A stretch of 64,000 nucleotides of DNA. Source: Anthoceros angustus. Lineage: Eukaryota; Streptophyta; Anthocerotopsida; Anthocerotales; Anthocerotaceae. Positions within the stretch are counted from its first letter, which is position 1. Each line of letters starts with the position of its first letter. Location of the stretch: positions 921,370 through 985,369 of the forward strand of contig MU008175.1 in NCBI GenBank assembly GCA_010909165.1, written 5' to 3'. Positions 1-12,685 of this stretch are shown here, piece after piece. The translations under genes were made by a program, and so were the position numbers. A model generated the notes under the pieces. The model was not told the DNA's origin and made no database searches. It worked only from the letters and a program-made list of their open reading frames with translations.

Positions 1-1978
1 TCCAAGCATCTGATGAGTCACAAGTTAGCTTGAAGAGTAGGTTTTTCTTTCTGTGGGCACCTAGATTTGCTTCTTCTCGGTGTTCGCTATAAATTATGGG
101 CCAATTGCAGTGGGCCCATGGATTTTTTCATTTTTCCGCCTTCCTCATAACACAAGTGAAGGCGCCGGCCAGTCGGCACCTTTACTTGGTTTTGTTGTCG
201 CCATGTGTTCGAAACAAGTGTTCACGTTACCCACTTCCTGCCAAATGGTCGTGCTTTCTTGCAAAATAACTAAAATGCATATTTTGGGACTGTGTGGGAT
301 GTGACAAGGGGATTCAAAAACCAAAAAAGGGGGTTCGAATATTCACCCCCTTCGAAAAATATCATGTTCTATGAACCATTTCCCGCCCTGAGCCAAAGCA
401 ACGCTACCCTGCTGCACTCTGGTGTGGCAAAGCACTCTCCCCTCCACATACAATGCAGCCACATGAACATGCAGACCTTAGGTATACCTTTGATTGGACA
501 CCACGGAGTTGGTTGAGAGCATCCTTCACAAACGCCATCTCGACGTGATACCTGCAGCAACATACGTTCCGCTCCTGCAGGGATTTGATGTAGAAAGTTT
601 CAGCCTCTCAAACGCGCGCTGCCCTATTTTGATTTTAGGATGCTCGTTCCGAAATTGGAGAAAAAACTCCGTCTGCAACAGCAACAACAAGCGACCATCA
701 GTCTGAGAGAGTAGGTGAAAGTAGTGCATGCACATGGCGGTGGTCAACCACTTGAACTGTAACATGGTATGGGGGAAGTGGTCTAGGCCACTACAAAATC
801 GGCCAATCCACCTCATAGAATGACAAAGCCATCAATCAAAGTTTAATATGACATAGAGCCAGGGATAGCAAGGGCACCGAATATGGAGAGGCACCAGGTA
901 GTGCGAGCCCCTGTTGATGCCTACATGAAGTGTGCATATATATTGTCTAAAGAAGTCTAGAATTTGTTAAACTCTACGTCTATCAAGAGGGTTTGAGTGT
1001 TGTGTGAGATGTGCGACGTCTTGAAAAGTGCGAGACCTTTTGTATTCATTCTATATTGAACTCTCATATATGTCTTGAGAATGGTGGTGCTTGCTTGAAG
1101 CTCTGCTAAAGATCATTGTGCTCCAGTATTGGTGGAGATAGGTTTCCCTAAAGATTAAAAACAACAAAGGCAATTTCATGCGCCTTATAGTTCTGCGTAA
1201 ACTAACTTGGACGAAGCCACCGACCTCCTGTCTAGCCACTAAATCTCTACAAAAGGAATACGGCTCTAAGATATGCAGGGCATGAACAAACAAAACTAGC
1301 GACAATTGTATTCACGGTCCTATGGAGAGAGCATAATATTGTGTTTTTCTATTTTTGCAAGAAGTTCCTCCATCACCATGGGTAATCTCGCCCACTAGCG
1401 TAAGAAATCTTCTCTACTTAATCTAGTCTTGTTACACGGAACCTTGTAGTAATGTTTCGTAGTTGCCAATGAGCCTATATAATGTTTGTTTTGCGGGCCA
1501 ATGGAATAGTAGAAAAGTAGCTAGCACTAGAGTGACGGCCATGGAAAGTGAGGGATAATACGTGCAGGCATAACTACGGCACATAGAGAATTTGTTTTAA
1601 TATGCTTAGCTTCAGGTTTTTAATCCACAGAGTTCAACAAATAATCGGCATAAGTTACGACATTAAGTTGGCCTCGTAAGGTGTGTATGTAATGTATGGA
1701 GATCTAATACAACTCGTTATGGATACCCACGGGTACAACCAGAGCCACATATTTTAGATATTTATTGGGAGTCTATTGGCAATGGATGTCAATGGCTCTC
1801 CAAAGAGCTCTGGTATGTGCTATCTTCCTAATGACATCGAGTGCGTGGGATACTTTTTCAACAAACTCTAGCAATAAGAAGAAGCACTGAAGACTTCATA
1901 GAAAAGAAGAGATGGGAAAATCCATCTACCATGAGCCGATGGGGACAACCCATTAAAGGGCCAAGGGCCAAGGGGGGG
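1..1978. other. Gene-poor stretch, nothing assignable
   Basis: Only short ORFs with no recognisable domain occur on either strand. A G-rich arm and a C-rich arm pair around 331-352, but no transfer RNA A-box or acceptor stem accompanies them. The AT-rich, stop-dense composition looks like decayed intergenic DNA. Confidence 0.5.
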
Positions 1979-2490
1979 CTAGCCCCCCTGAATGTCTAAC
2001 TCGAAACTACCAACCGCCCCAAGTATGTTGTGGTCAGAAATAAGGAAAGGCCTACATACAACCAGTTTCTTTGATGCCGCATCTCCCGCGCCCGTTGCCG
2101 AGGAGTAAATAGCGTTGGCCAACACTCTCTGCAGGGCGATGGAAACCCGCTGTCGAAAGAAAGCCACCACGGAGGGAAGGGGGAGACCCACCCCGTTTCG
2201 TCGACCGCTGTAAGCTTTAGCACAATCCTTTATGAGCCGTCCGAAATCCTTGCCCATGGCCCCGTGGATCTCGATGGCAACGGGAATGAAGGCATGACCA
2301 TCCTGCATAGGCATGTACTTGTGCACTTTGGATGTCGCGCATCCCTCCACTGCCCAACCTGGAGGGTTGATGATGACGTGCTCACAAATGGTGTCTCAGG
2401 TAGGGTCCATTACGACGACATCCGAAACAGAGATTTGATTCCTCTTAGTCAGAAATAGATCCGCCCTGAGCGACACGCAATTGCGCAGCA
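1979..2490 (-). mobile_element. Decayed LINE-like reverse-transcriptase C-terminal remnant
   Basis: On the minus strand one frame reads almost continuously from about 2490 to 1979. It contains ISVSDVVVMDPT, a stop codon, CEHVIINPPGW, then HAFIPVAIEIHGAMGKDF and, near the end, RQRVSIALQRVLANA. The order of a target-related segment, a 'F(I/V)PVAIE.hG.(L/M)GK' segment and a final 'Q.(I/V)S.ALQR..A' helix recalls, from memory, the C-terminal tail of LINE-type polyproteins in algae and seedless plants. The internal stop and the absence of the upstream catalytic domain show a dead 5'-truncated fragment, which is how LINE copies usually end. The family assignment is by pattern only. Confidence 0.45.
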
Positions 2491-3238
2491 ATAAGATAGC
2501 CTTTTGAGATTCCTAGCTTTGACATCTCAGGAGCCATAAAAGATTTCTAGCCAGCTTTTCTTGGAGCATAGTGTTCCAACTCGAGGTGCCCTTGAGGGTT
2601 TGTCTTTCACGGTATGTTATTATAGATGGTCGTTACAAATTACATAAAGGCCCCCGCTCTTTAAAACTTAATATCTAATAAATATGATATAAATATCTCT
2701 ATTAAGCTGAAAAAGGATAAATGACGGCCCATGAGACCAACAGATACGGTTAACTCGAAAATTCTTAAATACATGTGTAAACGGCGACATGGTTTTGCCA
2801 TGTACCGTAGGTGCGTAATTAGATTTAAAAATCAATTTAAGGAAAGAAAGTTTGTTAGAAACTTTGGGCCATGAGCAGTGGCAGTGGCGGAGGTAGCGGC
2901 GTGCGCACTGAACTTGAATTCAATCTTTGCGTCACAGACTCACATTTCATATGCGCTTCGGGTGCCCTGAACTGCGTCCTCTCTCCTTGGGCTTTCCCTC
3001 TCTTTCCGGAGAGAAATAGCGGTGTTGAGGCCCCCTGACCGCCCTCGCCTCGTCCCAGCTCTTCCTCGTCCCTTTCCTGCTGCCCAATTCCTTGAGTTGG
3101 CTCTCCTCTCCAGCGCTCAACTCGCATCCCATCACTTTTCAGCTCGGCGGCTCATTCACCTCGTCTCCAGGATCTGAATCCAGATCTCCTACATGATTTG
3201 TGGCCCGCCGGATTGCGTTTCTCCTCACTCCCGTTTGA
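2491..3238. other. LIN9 upstream region
   Basis: AT-rich DNA up to about 2870, then a pyrimidine-rich GC-rich tract (about 2950-3190) that is probably the promoter and 5' untranslated region of the LIN9 gene starting at 3239. I see no independent gene here. Confidence 0.4.
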
Positions 3239-6200
3239 ATGGCGTCCAGAAGAACAAGAACGTCTTCCAGGCCTGCCTCCAAGATTACTGTGGAGCCGCT
3301 GCCCGACGAGGACACGGGGGAAGAAAAGAAGGACAGGGTGAACTCCTCATCACAGAATTTGATGAACAGAGCAATGTTGGGGACTGGGCCTTGCTGTTCG
3401 CCTTGTAGGACCACTGTGAAATGTGACGACTGGGATCCGAGCTGGGAGCTTAGGTTCGCCTGCGCGTGCATGCGCAGCTCGGACAGGTTCTGCTTGCATG
3501 TGCATCCAGCTTGTGGCAGCCAGCACTCTGGCTTGGTCAGCCGGCTAGGTCTTTAGGATGAGGCGTGTTCTGAGTTCTACTTGTCTGGGAATGTAGATTT
3601 CCAGCTTGCTCAGGTCAAGGTCGATCCATTCTGAATTCCGATGGCAGATGTGCTCTTGCACCAGGACTTCTGGTGGGGATCTCCAGATGATGCAAGGAGA
3701 CAGAGGATAGATCTTGTGGCGAGCAGAGAGGTTGTGTTTGCACAGCTCGATTTAGAGGCAAAGCACAGGTTCTAGGCAGGCTCGTGAGAAGGGCTAGCCC
3801 ATTGCACTTCTTATTGACTTCCTGCTGGCTGAACATTGTGTGTGTAGCGCTTCATTCTGCTCGCTGCTGTTTGGCCACTGAGTTGTCTTCTCTGTTCGGG
3901 TTTTGTCCAGCGTCGGAAAATCTCAATGCTCGGACCCGTTTGGAATGAAGAAGAATTGAAGCTCTTCTATCAGGCTTATCGAAAGCATGCCAAGAATTGG
4001 AAGAAAGTAAGTCTATTCCAAGAGGTTTTCGAGCTGCTGATGCACGGATAGACTCACCAGAGGAGGGATTCACAAATTCTATTGAAAAGTTTCATTTGCT
4101 ATGAAAAACGTGAAATTTAATGGCTGCAATGTACTTTGCAGGTGGCTGCGAGCCTGCACAAGAGGACAGCAGAAATGGTGGAAGCTTTGTACACTGTGAA
4201 CAAGGTTGCTAGCTTTGTGGCTTCGCTTTCTAATCTGAAGTTTTACATGTTGGACGTGCTGGGCCTATATAACCATGGATGCATGCTTGCAGGCTTATTT
4301 GTCGCTTCCTGAAGGAGCAGCCTCAGCTGAAGGACTCATTGCTATGATGACAGACCACTACAACATTCTTGTACGTCAGTAGGCTAGCTGGTTCCATTTG
4401 GCCATCAGTACATGATATTGGGCTTCTGCTTACTTGCAGCGTTTTGGTTGAAAACTGGTGTAGGATGAAAGTAGGAGTGATGGGGTAGAGAGCAGTGGGG
4501 ATTTTGGAGGCTCTGACCAGCAAAACCAGTCACGTCTTCAAAGCAGAGTTGGCAAAGTAGCATCTGGGTCTGCTGGTTATGGCGGCCCCTCACCTGCCAA
4601 GAAGCCAAGAAGTATGTCAAGATTCTCTTAACCCTGCCAGAAGCTTGTTGGTTCTCCTTTTGCTGCTTTGATTTCTGATTTGTTATCCATGTCTGTTTTA
4701 AACGATGGAGTCCATGTGTTGCAGCATCACGAACGCGAGCGGTTGGGAAGAGGACTCCACGGTTTCCTGTCAACAACCAGGTGGACAAGCGAGCAGCTGA
4801 GGCTGCTCATTGTTCTTCTCATCAGGAGCCAGATTGTGAAACAGATGATGATGGTGACGACAGTCGGGTTGCAGAAGCTGTTGCTCTGACTTTGGCAACA
4901 GCTTCTCAGAGGGTAGCTTCTCCTCAGGTCTCACAGACGCCAAATACAAGGACACCCCGTAAACAGATCCATGTTGTGCCACTTCAAAATGGTGAAATGA
5001 AGGTACTTCTGTCGTTTCCTTGTTTCTGGCCATTGCTTTTTCTCTCTAAATGGAGGCACTTTCTCCTACCTGACTGAGAACAAATTTGTTGTACACTGCT
5101 ACAGGAAAATGTGGTGCGGACAGAATCTGGAAGTTCTTTTCCGAGGCAGACTCTGTCCCACAGTGGTGAAGGTGGTTATGTGGAGAGCCAGATTAGCAAG
5201 GAACTTGACAATGGCGTTGTTGCAAAAGCAAGCAGCAGTGTCAATGCTGGTGACAGCCAACCTAGCAACACTGGTGGGAAGAACATGAATGATTCAAAGG
5301 GTCGGTGGAGAAAGCCAGCTGTGAAAAGGTTGAAAGTTCAACGGATTGAGGACTTGGATGAGAAAGAGGAATGCAGCCGAACCGAAGGAAGGATCTGCCA
5401 TGATGAAGAAAATGGCGATGTGTTGGATACGGAGGAGGTCAAGCTCACACAGTCACAGAGGAAAAAGCGTGCTGCTGTACAAAGGCCAAAGAAGAGAAGT
5501 AGACAGCTCTTTGCTGGAGGTTAAACCCTATTGACCTCAAGTTTTGGACAGAACAACTCTGCATCTTGTTTTAGTTGCAATGTGACGAGTGAATTCTGTG
5601 AATCATCAAAAGGAAATTGTTCTTTCGTGCTTGGCAACTCTGTTGGTGTGGATTCGTACTATTTTCATGGAGTTTGCTCAATTATGTCACCTCTCATATC
5701 TGGAACTCATTCCCTTGCTGTGTGTTTGTTTCTTTTCAGATGAGAGCAGTGGACTCGACAGACTTGCAACTCTAGCAGACTTGTCTCTTCAGTCGCTCAA
5801 TGGCACACTCCCTTCTTCAACATTTGATTCCGGTAGTGTACTGTCAGATAATTGTCTGTTGTCCATTGACATGCCTGGGATGCATGCATCCCTAAGTGAT
5901 TCCAAGTTCAGTTACGTGAAACGTCCTGATCTATCCAATGGTTTTGCCTGGATAGAATTGTTGAAATACCATTGGGTAACACTCTAAAGGATGGCCTCTG
6001 TGGTTGAACTGACCAGGATCAGATTCTGCTGGTGGGGGTGTTGATGTCAAGCCGAAAGCACAGGGCTTAAGTGCCAGAGTTGGAGCTGAGCAGCATCAAC
6101 TGGTCTCTCCCCCAGAGAATAGAAAGAGGAAAAGGAAACAAGCAGCTGAAAAGGTCAACAAGTTTGCAAATTCATTTGTGCAAGTTCGTTGGCAAGTTTG

Positions 6201-9200
6201 TATTGTTTTGGCTCGTATCTAGATGTTCATATGTACATCTGTCTGATTGTTGACAATGGGGTCTTCCAAATCACGAATTGTGTGCAGCTGGAAGAGAAAG
6301 GAGAGCTTGTTGGAGCAGATATCAAAGAAGAGGTCTGCCCCTTGCTTGACCTGACAGAAAGATTTGTCTGAATCAGGAGGATGTGAAAATTGAGAAGTGA
6401 CTTTTTCTGGCACGGACATGGCTTTCAGGTACTACTGCCCCCGAAGGATGTTCCAGTTGTCCTGAAACCTCGCTACAAAGCTCGGAGGGCTCCCAACACT
6501 CGGACATTGTCAAGACAGACGGCACGAACTGGCAAGCTTGTTGGCGCTGTGGTATCTGAGCAGGAGCATAGTTCTGCATTAGAGCCTTCAGCAGAGGAAG
6601 GCACGTTGCTGGCAAGAGTTAAAAACAGAAGGAAAGGAGTCCCAGAAAAGATTGCTGAAGTTGAAGATAATGGGCCTTCATTGGGACTTGTGGCCCACTG
6701 CCCACATACCACACCTGAGTTGGGACCTCTCAGTGCAAAGGTTGGTATCATACTCCTCACCTGACACCCAAAGAAAGCCTTTCTTAATCTGATTTATTTT
6801 CTCTTTAATGTTCTGTACACAATTGTTCATCAGTGTATTCCGGTGTAAATAACTTGCCTGCTTTTACAGGCTAGGTTGACGCATTGTCTCTCGACAAAAT
6901 TCCGCAGATGGTGTTTGTGTGAGTGGTTCTACAGTGCTATAGACCTGCCATGGTTTGCACGCAATGAATTTGTGGAGTATCTAAACCATGCTCGCCTTGG
7001 ATATGTTCCCAAGCTTACCCGAGTTGAGTGGGGAGTTATTCGCAGGTACTTCTTTTTCCATCAAGTGGTGACATTCTGTCATTCGTTTGGGAGATTTGAG
7101 ACTGGTCTAGATATCTTCATTCTTCATCTTTATCCGGCTGTGTTTGGCAGCTCCCTCGGTAAACCCCGTAGATTATCAAAGAAATTCTTGGAGGAGGAAA
7201 GGGACAAGTTGGAAAAGTATAGGGAAAAAGCTCGGAATCATTATCATGAACTCCGAACAGGACAACGTGATGGTCTTCCTCAGGACCTAGCCCGACCATT
7301 GACAGTGGGGCAAAGAGTTATTGCACGGCATCCACGTACCAGGCAGATCCATGATGGCAGCATTCTAACTGTTGACCGAAGCAGGTGCAGAGTGCAATTT
7401 GACAGGCCAGAGCTTGGAGTTGAGCTCGTATTGGTATGTCTGCCCTGCTAAGACGTCCAGATTAGAAAAGCCTTTTGAATGCCTGTGCTCAGAAGTATAA
7501 AAACCTTTTCCTGTGTTGTGGCGCCAGGATATTGACTGCATGCCGTTTCATCCCTTGGAGAATATGCCTGAGGTGATGAGAAGGAGACGGATTATTGTTG
7601 ATGGCCTTGACCGAAACTTGGAAGATGCACGTTTGGATTACAAATCCAAGATCTTCGTAACCGCTGGTGGTGCAGCTCGAGCAGCCCTTAACGAGAGATT
7701 GGAGCGTCCAATTTCCCTGCCAGCGTTTGCTCCTTCAGCACATATGTCCTTTCACACACTTTCGGAACGAGCACAGGTGATTGGAGTAGTACTGGGGCTA
7801 ACTGGGCTATCATGTTTTTGGGTCAATATGTAGGTTACATTGGTACCTTAAACTTGTTACGGTAGGGGGATACGTAGTGTGTTATTCCTTATGATGGTGT
7901 TGCCTGTCCAAGTTTTGCCATATCTTATCCACCTGATTTAATTTGTTTTTCACCACAGGCAGACTCTGTTGATTCAGTATTGCTTGCAAAAGCAGCAGCC
8001 AATGAGGCTGCTGCTGCTGTTCAACAGGCAGTGCTTAGCCAGTCTCATACTGGTGCGCAACTGCAGGCGAAAGAGGCTGATGTTCAAGCGCTAGCTGACC
8101 TTACACGGGCACTGGACAAGAAGGTTGGTAGCTGCTGAATGTGTGGGCACTACTCATGGATTTGTTCCCTAAGCAGAGTTTGCAACATAGCACTTGTTCA
8201 CCTGAATTTCTCCAATGGCTCTATGTATTTGGAACAACGTTTGCTGTGGATGGTTCAGGAAAGCTGGCTTTCTGACTATTGTGCTTATGATTTCTTCTAG
8301 GAGGCCCTACTGGTCGAATTGAGGCGCATGACAGATGATGCAACTGGGAAAGATGTTAAGACCTGTGAGCGTTTCAAATTTCATTGTGCAGCAATCGTAT
8401 TACAGTTAACAGACGCCAACAAGCAGGTGTGGTTCCTAAAGTCACGTAGGCAAGATTGGGGAATGTAAGGCTGAAATGTTGCTACTTTTCATGCGGGATT
8501 TGTCCTGTTTGACAGGTGCAGGCTGCTTTGCATCAACTGCGACGGCGTAATAGATACCAGGACGATGTAGTTGCACCATGGGCCCAGTTGCTGCCCCAAG
8601 CTGTGATTCTGGGTAATGCAAGTGCATTAGAATCTGTTTCCGAAAGTGGTACTTCTGTTGATGATATCGCGGTTTCTGCAAAAAAGCATGCACGCTTTAT
8701 GATCGCCACAACTGTCCAGGTATTTCCAGGTGTTTGTTGAGCAAACAGTACGCATCATCTGCTTGGCTTAATTAGCCTGACTCACTTTTCTCTGGATCCA
8801 GGCACTGAAAGATGGACATGAGACCCTTCCAAAGCTTGCAGTGCTAGATTTTCCGGTTGACGGACTTAAAACTGCTGAGCACGTCCAAGTGGGATCTACA
8901 GCTGCTGCTATGGGCAGTGAAGCGGTTCCGCCGTTGCCTCCTGGGATTTCCCCAGCATCTCATTCAAATGGAAGAGAGTCCACAGCAGTTGTTGCTGCAG
9001 GCGCAGGATGTCAGCCGGCACCTGCGGCTGATTCAAGTACAAAAGCTTGTGTGGAGCAAACGTCTGGCACAATCGACGTTAAGTCACAAATTTCCGACCT
9101 CATGGCTTCCTGTGTGGCTACCTTGCTCTTGGTCCAGGTATTCTAACTCTCATATTGCATTACCGGCGTAGGTATGTTGGGAGTGGCGTTTTTGATCCTG

Positions 9201-9444
9201 TTGCTAAGCTAGCTGCCTCGTGTTCCAGGCCACAACGGAGAGGCAGCTTCCGGCTGCAGAAGTTGGGGTTGCAGTTGAGAAGTCATTAGTTGGATTGAGG
9301 CCGCAAATGGCTGAAAATCATCACATATTCATGGAAATCGAGCGTATAGTTAGCACAATCAAGGGTCAGATTGCGTCGCAAGTACCTCAAGTACCAATTC
9401 AGGTCTCTGTGCCTGGTTTAGCAGACCTGGCTACCCGAACCTGA
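3239..9444 (+). CDS. ALY: LIN9 / ALWAYS EARLY homologue, DREAM (MuvB core) subunit
   Basis: Plant LIN9/Mip130 proteins are DNA-associated subunits of the DREAM/MuvB complex that controls cell-cycle genes. Nineteen exons give about 1172 codons, and their sum is divisible by three: 3239-3337, 3911-4006, 4142-4204, 4293-4370, 4464-4611, 4725-5002, 5105-5519, 5740-5832, 6017-6153, 6288-6332, 6429-6740, 6870-7045, 7151-7433, 7528-7776, 7959-8123, 8301-8426, 8516-8719, 8802-9137, 9229-9444. Exons 2-4 encode the SANT/Myb domain ([19 protein letters not shown], then [18 protein letters not shown]). Exons 12-13 encode the DIRP domain ([18 protein letters not shown], then [19 protein letters not shown]). 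Exons 15-16 carry the conserved [18 protein letters not shown] coiled-coil segment. The C-terminus ([18 protein letters not shown]) matches the ALY end. The exon 8/9 junction is the least certain part; a longer exon 8 is possible. Confidence 0.95.
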
Positions 9445-9891
9445 ACCGGGGCCCAGCCTTTGTGCCGAGGGGTAATTATTGGAGCTTACAGCACTTAATT
9501 TGGGCTACAACATTTCAGCGGATGGTCAGAGCAAGTGGGCCTGCCTAAATTCCTTGGAGGGAACTTCATTAAAATTTTGATGTGATTTTAATCTGACGTA
9601 AAATATGTTCGAAGGTGAAGAACATATAAGGTGGTACAATGATATTTAAGTTTTGTAAATGATGTTGTGTTTGATTTCCTGTATAATAATACTTCTAGTT
9701 GACAGATTTTTCATGTAATGATAAAATCTCAAGACATGCCTACCTAGTTGCACACATTTACAAACATGTACGAAGTTTAGTTTTTGAATTGTATTATAAA
9801 GAATCTGTTAATTATTTAGTCAAGCTATATAGACTAAGAAAAGAATATTCTGCTTTGTGATGGATTCAAGTTTAGAACATTCTAGTTTGTG

Positions 9892-10719
9892 ATGGACTGC
9901 ACGAGGTCGGGATCACCTCCTTGTTGTTCCAATCAGCCAGGATGTCGCTTTGCTTCACCTCCTCATTTAAATGGTCGTCAACCCATACCATATCCACTTA
10001 CTTGGAAGACCGGATTTTGTTCATGCTTTGAAGATCACGTAGTGTGTGCGTTTCCTGTTCATTTCTTTTTCTTCTACTTAATATTTCTAAGATAGAGTGA
10101 TAACATTGTTATGTAACACCAGGTTGTATCACATTAGTAGCCCCTTGCATGCCCTTCGGGCAGATTGCAGAAATTTTGGACAATGGATATTCATGTATCT
10201 TTTCTCTCCCATGCCATCTGAAGTATTTATTTTTTATTTAGTATAGATAAAAGGATCATGCAATAATTTTGGAATGTTGAAATGTGCAGCATGTTTCCAA
10301 ACAGGCATGACATATTGTTTGTTAAACTTGGTGTGCATGCATTCATGTTATGCCTATATTTATCGAACAAAGCTTCGTGCAAAATTTAATCTTCCTGAGT
10401 ACCCTTGCTCTGATTTTTATGCACACCTGTTCTTGGGATCTTGTGCCTTATGTCAAGAATTCAGGGAATTGAAAATGCAAGGAATTGATCCTGCTTTAGG
10501 TACTAAATAAGAAGTTATCTTCTTTAGGTGAAATGATGTATACATTTTTAAGATGATCATGTCTTTCAAGAATACATGAAAAAAGAATTCTAAAATATGT
10601 ATTTAAAGATCATAAATGCAGGATGGCGAACCCCAATTAATCCCACTCAAGAATCAACAAACACTAATGAAACACAACAACCAATGAGTCCTCCTGTGCA
10701 AGCAACAATGTTCAAATAA
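9892..10719 (+). CDS. PLAC8-domain membrane protein (FW2.2/PCR/CNR-like)
   Basis: Four exons (9892-10045, 10123-10194, 10290-10499, 10622-10719) give 177 aa with consistent phases and consensus GT-AG ends. The product has the PLAC8 signature: WKTGFCSCFEDHVVCCITL across the first junction, PCMPFGQIAEILDNG, a hydrophobic cysteine-rich central segment, YRTKLRAKFNLPEYPCSDF, and CALCQEFRELKMQGIDPALG with W at the next exon. Family members are small Cys-rich plasma-membrane proteins linked to organ size, calcium entry or heavy-metal efflux; which role applies here cannot be told. The CPxxxxxCPC motif typical of metal-exporting PCR members is replaced by a looser APCMPFG. Coding sequence is much more AT-rich than the adjacent LIN9 gene. 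It starts only about 450 bp after the LIN9 stop. Confidence 0.88.
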
Positions 10720-12685
10720 TGCATCTTTTTCTTGAAAGTGTGTAATTAATGAAGTTTCTTCATGTATAACTATGAGCTACATTTTAACCTAGACCTTGAA
10801 CACACATCAATAAAATGTACACTAAACTTATCTATGGCATGTCTGTAGGTGATATAGTTTATCTTTACTTTACTGCTGTAACAAAATTTACAGAACCTAT
10901 GTATTTTAATGCCATGTAACCAAGTTCATAGTCCCTTCTTTCTCCTTGAAGGTAACTTGATGAGTTACACCATTAATAATCACCCGGGCTGTTAGTCTCA
11001 TTGAAGTAAGGGTGTTACCAGGGGACAAGGAGGCCGAGGTCAAGAAGGATCTAGGAGCATGAACCCATATGCTTCATGCCTCCTAGTGCATTCCCATATT
11101 GTTCATCCAAAGAAAAAAAGAATAAAAAGTCTAAAAAACCCCAAAAAAACCCCCAAAAATCCCAAAAAATTCCAATTTTTTGAGGCAAGTGCTCGCACTT
11201 GCCCTAAAATTTAAATATTTTTGTGAAGTTTTTGATATTTTTTTGATATTTTTTTATTTTAAAGGGTTCCTTTCGACGTTTTCAACCTTTTTTGTGCACC
11301 TCCCTAATGTGAATATGTTCTTATCTTTACTTAGCCCTCATCTTTTTTCTAGTAATTAAAACTTTGAATTAGTAGTGAGAACCTTTTGCATCTTTTGAAT
11401 CTTGAGACGTTTGGCGTGGGCCCAGCTCCAAGTGCAGACCATGCCACTCTCAATCTCGCACTGCAGGCGGATCAAGAGCATCAGGTTAACGAAGATATTA
11501 TTGTCCCAATGTCTAAGAAATAAAGTCCTGTAAAATTCTCAGAGCGAGAGTATAGTCTTAGGATTGACTGGTATGAATGAAAGTTGGTGCGCAAACTTGT
11601 TTCTGCAATCTGACAAGCCCTAAAACTCTAAGCGTTTGTATCGTCCAACACGCAATGATTGCTAGATGTTGGGCTTTAGATGTAAGTGCGCATAAGTTTG
11701 CGTGTTAATCCATTTTGAAAGAAAAACCCGAACGAGAATGGGACTTTAAGTTTTCCCTACGTACTTGCAATCTACAATCTCAAATAACGTGTATCAAAAC
11801 AATTATTCAAAAGGTTGCGGGTGACATGTTTGCAGAGAAATACCAAAAAAGGCTGATTATAGCGCGGATTTTTTCAAGTGCAAAAAGGGGTCCGGCCACG
11901 TCCGTGTGCAAAAAAGGGTTTTCATTTCAGGAGAAACCCCAATCTATACATACGCTGTTTGTATATTTAATCGTGACTATAAGAGTCAAACTTAATGCAA
12001 GTTTAAGTTAATAGATTAGGTAGGTAGTTAAAATACTTCAAAGTTTTACTAACTACTTATCTTAAGTGATATTTAAAAATTTAAAAAGATCAATATCAAA
12101 ACATTAATCAAGAAACTAGCAAAATCAATTCTATAGAAGGTTGTACTACAAGTGTTCACAACAAAGTGCCATGAATGATGGGGTGTCCCTAAATCTTTAA
12201 GGAGAGGTTCACCTCATCTCTTTTTATTCAATAATGTAGCCTAATATTACGTAGTCTATCCTCATATATGGAAAAATTGTAGACTCCATAAATATATAAA
12301 CTGAAGTCTTTATTGCTGCATATATAGAGGGTAGACTGTATTAGGTTTAAATTTTAAAATATTTTAATTATTATAAAATATTTTTAATACTTAGTAGATA
12401 GATGTCTTATTGCATAGATGTACTCCATACTAAAATTGTATAGCTCTATTAACTAGTCCAATCTGCCAGAGGTGAAGTAATCTGTAGTTAAATCGGATAC
12501 CTACCCAAGATTAGCGATATATACCTACCTAATTCACTAAAATTGCGAAATTGTCGTTCGAATAACCCCACGTTTGAGGGTGGCCGAATAGGTACCCATA
12601 AACCTGAAGGGGATTGAACGCAATATCGGCTCCACACGCGCAATGCAGTCTAGCTAGCCGGGTTGAGCAGGGGACGCAGGGGATC
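10720..12685. other. AT-rich intergenic DNA with a short hairpin
   Basis: No protein domain is recognisable. The stretch includes an A/C-rich tract (about 11110-11180) followed by a 20-base near-palindrome at 11184-11203 with 9-bp arms (GGCAAGTGC / GCACTTGCC). A 98-codon ORF at 11715-12011 has no recognisable content. From 12000 the DNA is very AT-rich. Confidence 0.5.
11184..11203. repeat. Near-perfect 20-bp palindrome
   Basis: Arms GGCAAGTGC and GCACTTGCC flank a two-base centre. It sits just after an A/C-rich tract and before a T-rich tract. Role unknown. Confidence 0.6.

Noticed and set aside
331-352. Sequence resembling a tRNA T arm
   Set aside because: No A-box, anticodon arm or acceptor stem nearby.
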